Source of the DNA: DASRTE01 sp035316885
Lineage (GTDB): Bacteria > Actinomycetota > Actinomycetes > Jiangellales > Jiangellaceae
Direction of reading: 5' to 3'
DNA: 15,838 bases
Assembly (NCBI GenBank): GCA_035316885.1
Contig: DATHII010000143.1
Coordinates: forward strand, 1 to 15,838
Below, piece after piece: positions 11,917 to 15,838 of this stretch (its first letter is position 1; every line of letters starts with the position of its first letter). A model generated the notes under the pieces. It worked only from the letters and a program-made list of their open reading frames with translations, made no database searches and was not told where the DNA came from. The position numbers and the translations under genes are program-made.

Positions 11917-14736
11917 ATGGCCGGTGAGAGCGACGTGGAAACCGGGAGGGGTCGCCGACGAGGAGGGACCGATCAACGCACGCGCGGCGCGGATGGCGGT
12001 GCGAGCCCGAGTATGACTCGAGACGTGGTTGCCTGGCACAGCCGCACCGCAGAGCAAGCCTGTACTGAGCTCGGTGTCAATGCTCAGCACGGACTCGATG
12101 CTGGAGAGGTCCAGCGGCGACGTGAGCAGGTGGGTCCCAACAAGCTCGCCGAAGCGAAAACAGAGCCCGGCTGGCGTGCGTTCCTGCGCCAGTACCGCGA
12201 CTTGATGCAGATCGTCCTGCTCGGGGCCGCCATCGTGAGCATCGTTGCGCTGCAGGAATTCTCCACCGGAGTCGTGATCATCGGCCTGACGGTGCTCAAT
12301 GCTGTCTTGGGTTTGAACCAAGAGGGCAAGGCGGCAGAGAGCGTCGCAGCGCTCCAAAGGATGCTGTTGATCAGGGCCCATGTTCGCCGCGAAGGCGAGC
12401 TGATGGACATCCCCGCCGAGGAACTCGTGCCAGGAGACGTCGTCGTCTTCGAGGCGGGCGACAAGATTCCCGCGGATGGCCGGCTACTTCTGGCTGCGAC
12501 GCTGGAGATCGAGGAGGCCGCGCTGACAGGTGAGAGCACGCCGGTCGCGAAAACCGCCCAACCGGTAGCCGGCGACGAGGTAGCCCTCGGTGACCGCATC
12601 GACATGGCCTACATGAACTCGACCGTCACGCGTGGCAGGGGGGAGATGGTCGTCACGGCGACCGGTATGGCGACCGAGGTCGGTCAGATCTCGGGGATGC
12701 TCGGCCAGGTTCAGCAGGAGAAGACTCCGCTCACGCGCCAGCTCGACCAGCTGACCGTTCTGATCACACTCATGGCGGGAATCGCGCTGGCGCTGGTGGT
12801 GATCCTGGGGCTATTCCGCGGTGACGACTTCGACGAACTCTTCCTGATCGGGATCAGCCTGGCAATCGCAGCGATCCCGACGGGGCTTCCCGCAGTGGTC
12901 ACGACCATGCTCTCGATGGGGACGCAGGCGCTTGCGGCCAAGGGAGCCATCGTCAAGCGGCTGCGGTCGGTGGAGACGCTCGGCTCGACGTCGGCGATCT
13001 GCTCGGACAAGACCGGCACGCTGACGCTCAACCAGATGACGGCGCGCCAGCTCGTGATCGCCGGCCGCCGCTACTCGATCGAGGGGGAGGGCTACTCCAG
13101 CAACGGCAAGATCCTTCGTGTCGCGGGCGAGACAGACACCTCACTCGAGCCATTCCTGCTGCCGATGGCACTCGCCAACGACGCCGCCGTCCGCGAGGGA
13201 GAGATCGTGGGCGACCCGACGGAGGCGGCTCTGGTCGTCCTCGCGGCGAAGGGCGGGCTCGACGTCGAGGAGACGAGGCGGGTCTATCCGCGCGTTGCCG
13301 AGGTCCCGTTTGACTCCGAGTACAAGTTGATGGCGACTTTTCATGACATGGAGGACCACGGGCGGAAGGGGATGGTCAGGTGCTACGTCAAGGGCGCTCC
13401 CGACGTTCTACTGGCCCGTTCCTCGCGGTACCTGGACGTCGACGGCTCGTCCATGCCAATGGCCGCCGCGGCGCGGGACCGGGTTGTGGCGGCGAATGAT
13501 CGCATGGCGGGCGAGGGCCTACGCGTGTTGGCGCTTGCGAAGCGTGACTTCGATTCCGCCTCCTTTGATCCGGCAGGTGATCTCTTGGCTCTGGTGAGCG
13601 AGCTAGAGCTGCTGGCACTGATCGGCATCGTCGACCCTGCGCGCAAGGAGGCGAAGGACGCCATCGAGCGCTGCAAGGAGGCGGGGATTCGCGTACGCAT
13701 GATCACCGGCGATCACGCGACGACGGCGGCCGCGATCGCGGCCCAGCTCGGAATTGACGGTCGCGCCCTGCCGGGCACCGAGTTCGCCGCGCTCAGCGAC
13801 GCGGATCTCGATGATCAGGTCGACGGCATGGGCGTGGTCGCACGCGTCGCGCCACAGGACAAGGTGCGCCTCGTGGACGTGTTGAAGCGGGCGGGCAACG
13901 TCGTCGCCATGACCGGTGATGGGGTCAACGACGCTCCTGCGCTCAAGCGCTCGGACATCGGCGTCGCGATGGGCATCACGGGAACGGAGGTGACGAAGGA
14001 AGCCGCCGACATGATCCTCACCGACGACAACTTCGCCACCATCGTCACAGCGGTCGAAGGCGGCCGTGGCATCTACGACAACCTGATGAAGTACGTGCGC
14101 GTCCAACTCGTGATGCTCGGTGGGTTCATCCTCACTTTCGTCGGTGCCGCGATCTTCGATGTCGCCGGGGGCTCTCCGCTCAACCCGTTGCAGATCCTTT
14201 GGATCAACTTCGCGATCGACGTGCTGCTGGCGGTAGGGCTGGGCTTCGATGCGCCGGCCCCTGGACTGATGCTGCGCACGCCCCGAGACGCGAGCGCGCC
14301 GATCGTGGATCGCGGACTCGCGCTCCAGCTCGGCGCCGCAAGCCTGATCATGGCTGCGCTCGCGTTGGGGGTCGTTGCGTGGGGTGAGAACCGCTACGAC
14401 CTGGCCGTCGCCACCACGATGGGATTGACGACTCTCTCATTGATGCACATCGCTGCTGCTCTGGAGGCGCGCGAGCCAACAGCGAGCATCTTCAGCCGCT
14501 ACACGATCGAAAACCGGCGGTTCGTGTACCTGATCGGTACGGCGGTGGGGCTCGCTTTCCTCGTCACGGAGCTGGCTCCCCTGCAGCGGATCTTCGCCAC
14601 GGTTTCGCTGACGAGCTCGCAATGGGGGATCTGCCTGCTCGGCCCGATTGTCTTCCTCGCGATCACAGAGCTCGGCAAGCTCGCACTCCGCCACACCGGA
14701 CGGGGCCACTCGGTGCTCGAGCGCGCAGGAGCGTAG
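11917..14736 (+). CDS. P-type cation-transporting ATPase, P2-like, with atypical ion site
   Basis: 939 residues from ATG at 11917, with GGAGGG upstream; a start at 12013 would remove a low-complexity Arg/Gly leader. All catalytic parts are intact: TGES 204-207 (actuator domain), SDKTGTLT with phospho-acceptor D364, KGAPD 492-496 (nucleotide domain), and MTGDGVNDAP 665-674. Ten membrane helices and a cation-ATPase N-terminal domain give P2A-like architecture. The ion site differs from SERCA: PEGL in M4 is PTGL (P321-L324, Glu309 to Thr322); M5 positions of Asn768 and Glu771 are L734 and F737; in M6 the Asn and Asp of LWINFAID are kept (N764, D768) while Thr799 is Ile. Calcium transport should therefore not be assumed; a monovalent ion or proton is possible. 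It is followed after seven bases by PPK2. Confidence 0.95.
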   Translation: MAGESDVETGRGRRRGGTDQRTRGADGGASPSMTRDVVAWHSRTAEQACTELGVNAQHGLDAGEVQRRREQVGPNKLAEAKTEPGWRAFLRQYRDLMQIVLLGAAIVSIVALQEFSTGVVIIGLTVLNAVLGLNQEGKAAESVAALQRMLLIRAHVRREGELMDIPAEELVPGDVVVFEAGDKIPADGRLLLAATLEIEEAALTGESTPVAKTAQPVAGDEVALGDRIDMAYMNSTVTRGRGEMVVTATGMATEVGQISGMLGQVQQEKTPLTRQLDQLTVLITLMAGIALALVVILGLFRGDDFDELFLIGISLAIAAIPTGLPAVVTTMLSMGTQALAAKGAIVKRLRSVETLGSTSAICSDKTGTLTLNQMTARQLVIAGRRYSIEGEGYSSNGKILRVAGETDTSLEPFLLPMALANDAAVREGEIVGDPTEAALVVLAAKGGLDVEETRRVYPRVAEVPFDSEYKLMATFHDMEDHGRKGMVRCYVKGAPDVLLARSSRYLDVDGSSMPMAAAARDRVVAANDRMAGEGLRVLALAKRDFDSASFDPAGDLLALVSELELLALIGIVDPARKEAKDAIERCKEAGIRVRMITGDHATTAAAIAAQLGIDGRALPGTEFAALSDADLDDQVDGMGVVARVAPQDKVRLVDVLKRAGNVVAMTGDGVNDAPALKRSDIGVAMGITGTEVTKEAADMILTDDNFATIVTAVEGGRGIYDNLMKYVRVQLVMLGGFILTFVGAAIFDVAGGSPLNPLQILWINFAIDVLLAVGLGFDAPAPGLMLRTPRDASAPIVDRGLALQLGAASLIMAALALGVVAWGENRYDLAVATTMGLTTLSLMHIAAALEAREPTASIFSRYTIENRRFVYLIGTAVGLAFLVTELAPLQRIFATVSLTSSQWGICLLGPIVFLAITELGKLALRHTGRGHSVLERAGA

Positions 14737-14743
14737 GAGAGAC

Positions 14744-15661
14744 ATGGCCGGGAGAGAACGGATACTGCAGCAGCTCGTCCTCGACCCCGGGACGAGCGCA
14801 GCGCTCGGCGACCGGGACCCGGCCTGGGCTGGGGGGCCGGACTACGAAGGGCTTTCTCGGGAGGAGCTCAAGGCCGAGGCGAGGGCTGCCCTGGCTCGAG
14901 GCGTCGAGGAGCTTTCGGAAGCGCAGGAGCTGCTATGGGCAAGCGACACGTTCGCGCTCCTCGTCGTCTTCCAGGCGATGGACGCAGCCGGCAAGGACAG
15001 TGCGATCGAGCACGTGATGTCCGGGGTGAATCCGCAGGGCGTCCAGGTCTTCTCCTTCAAACAGCCCTCGTCCGAAGAACTCGATCATGACTTCCTCTGG
15101 CGCATCTCGAAAGTCGCGCCGGAGCGCGGACGCATCGGCATCTTCAACCGCTCGCACTACGAGGAGGTCGTCGCACTCCGGGTGCACCCAGAGTGGCTCG
15201 AATCGCAAAGACTGCCGCCCGCGACGCGTGGTCCGCGGTTCTGGGAGGAGCGCTACGAGGACATCAACGCCTTTGAGCGTCACCTCGACCGGAACGGGAC
15301 GAAGATCGTGAAGTTCTTCCTGCACGTCTCGAAGGCGGAGCAGAAGAGACGATTCTTCGCCCGGCTCGACGAGCCGCACAAAGAGTGGAAGTTCAATGCG
15401 GCCGACGTCGCTGAGAGAGCCCGGTGGAACGACTACATGACCGCCTACGAGGACGCGCTCACGGCTACGTCAAAACCATGGGCGCCCTGGCACGTGATCC
15501 CCGCCGACCACAAGTGGCTCTCCCAGGCCCTCGTCGCCGCGACACTGGTGGACACCATCCGGTCACTGGACCTCCACTGGCCGACTGTCTCGGAGGAGGA
15601 GCGAGCGGCCAACGCGGCGGCACGGCGTGAGCTCGAAGCCGAACGAGACGACCAGCCGTAA
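14744..15661 (+). CDS. Polyphosphate kinase 2 family protein (class III-like)
   Basis: 305 residues from ATG at 14744; the AGGAGA site overlaps the ATPase TAG, so the two genes are tightly linked. The P-loop is FQAMDAAGKDSAIEHV with K84; Walker B is RIGIFNRSHYEEV (130-142); the lid region contains WEERYEDINAFERHL, and KFFLHVSKAEQKRRFFARLD and HKEWKF follow. The layout and length match the PPK2 class III group, e.g. the Meiothermus enzyme, which carries QAMDAGGKDG and FNRSHYEDV at the same places. PPK2 enzymes transfer phosphate from inorganic polyphosphate to nucleotides; class III members can raise AMP to ADP and ATP. The P-loop has S where D-G is usual (GKDS instead of GKDG). Whether it runs toward ATP synthesis here is inferred from the family. 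Confidence 0.95.
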   Translation: MAGRERILQQLVLDPGTSAALGDRDPAWAGGPDYEGLSREELKAEARAALARGVEELSEAQELLWASDTFALLVVFQAMDAAGKDSAIEHVMSGVNPQGVQVFSFKQPSSEELDHDFLWRISKVAPERGRIGIFNRSHYEEVVALRVHPEWLESQRLPPATRGPRFWEERYEDINAFERHLDRNGTKIVKFFLHVSKAEQKRRFFARLDEPHKEWKFNAADVAERARWNDYMTAYEDALTATSKPWAPWHVIPADHKWLSQALVAATLVDTIRSLDLHWPTVSEEERAANAAARRELEAERDDQP

Positions 15662-15838
15662 GCAGCGGCGTAACCCACACCACGTCCTCAAGGTCATCGG
15701 TGTCGTCGGCATGATCATCGCCACCTTCGGCGTGGTTCGAGTCACATCCGGTGACGTGTGCATCCGCCGGGTCAGCGACACCCGATCCACGCCTGAGTGG
15801 TTGCGGGCATCATGCGGTGTTCACGTCCCGGCGGCAGG
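15627..15838 (+). CDS. Possible membrane-anchored protein, partial at window end
   Basis: A plus-strand frame open to the window edge can start at GTG 15627, overlapping the PPK2 end by 35 bases. The first residues are basic (SSKPNETTSRKQRRNPHHVLK), followed by a short hydrophobic segment VIGVVGMIIATFGVVRV and then a mixed stretch containing two Cys (SGDVCIRRVSDTRS, WLRASCGVH). That is the look of a single-pass or signal-anchored protein. The ribosome site is weak, and the ATG at 15711 would cut the hydrophobic segment. I cannot assign a family from 70 residues. If real, it belongs to the same operon as the ATPase and PPK2. Confidence 0.4.
   Translation, partial: MSSKPNETTSRKQRRNPHHVLKVIGVVGMIIATFGVVRVTSGDVCIRRVSDTRSTPEWLRASCGVHVPAA

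Noticed and set aside
11719..12381. Minus-strand open frame of 220 codons opposite the ATPase start
   Set aside because: It runs antisense through the small ORF and the ATPase N-terminal domain, and has no ribosome site or recognisable motif.
1..15838. CRISPR array, tRNA, rRNA, intact insertion sequence or phage genes
   Set aside because: No regularly spaced repeats, cloverleaf or rRNA-like segments, transposase motifs or terminal inverted repeats were seen on either strand.

Overview
The window comes from a high-GC chromosome with strong G/C preference at third codon positions, GTG starts and GA-rich Shine-Dalgarno sites. The gene content (ECF42-type sigma factor with a DGPF partner, luciferase-like F420-type oxidoreductase, DUF6325 and SHOCT small proteins) points to an actinobacterium. 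The sequence alone does not give a genus. I see no rRNA, tRNA, CRISPR array or intact insertion sequence.

Left part (1-7.1 kb). The window opens inside a sulfotransferase (+) that converges on a secreted M28 zinc aminopeptidase (-) across a long perfect-stem terminator. Upstream of the peptidase on the minus strand is a luciferase-like monooxygenase gene broken by an apparent single-base deletion. Next is a translationally coupled pair, a DGPF/YCII protein followed by an ECF42 sigma factor, with a hairpin in the leader. Remnants of a MaoC-like hydratase and an NTF2/SnoaL-like protein follow. Then come an antibiotic-biosynthesis monooxygenase (ABM) and an AHSA1/SRPBCC protein, probably one transcription unit, and a small membrane-anchored protein on the plus strand.

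Middle (7.1-9.8 kb). A RibD/DHFR-like reductase (-) and a VOC protein (+) diverge from a promoter region with two inverted repeats. Behind the VOC gene is a scar: the frameshifted C-terminus of an MFS drug exporter (+) meets a C-terminal APC permease fragment (-) at overlapping stop codons in one CTAG. The permease is cut off near 9270, where an unidentified plus-strand coding fragment begins.

Right part (9.8-15.8 kb). This is the most coherent and least ordinary region. Two DUF6325/SHOCT gene pairs point away from each other across a 335-bp spacer with a dense cluster of overlapping inverted repeats. The plus-strand arm continues with a very small regulator-like ORF that lacks an obvious start codon, a P-type cation ATPase with altered ion-binding residues, a class III-like polyphosphate kinase 2, and the start of a possible membrane-anchored protein. 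Spacing is tight from the small ORF onward, so this looks like one operon. A working idea is that an ion pump is co-expressed with an enzyme that can make nucleotide triphosphate from polyphosphate, with the DUF6325/SHOCT proteins as accessory or regulatory parts. That functional link is inference.
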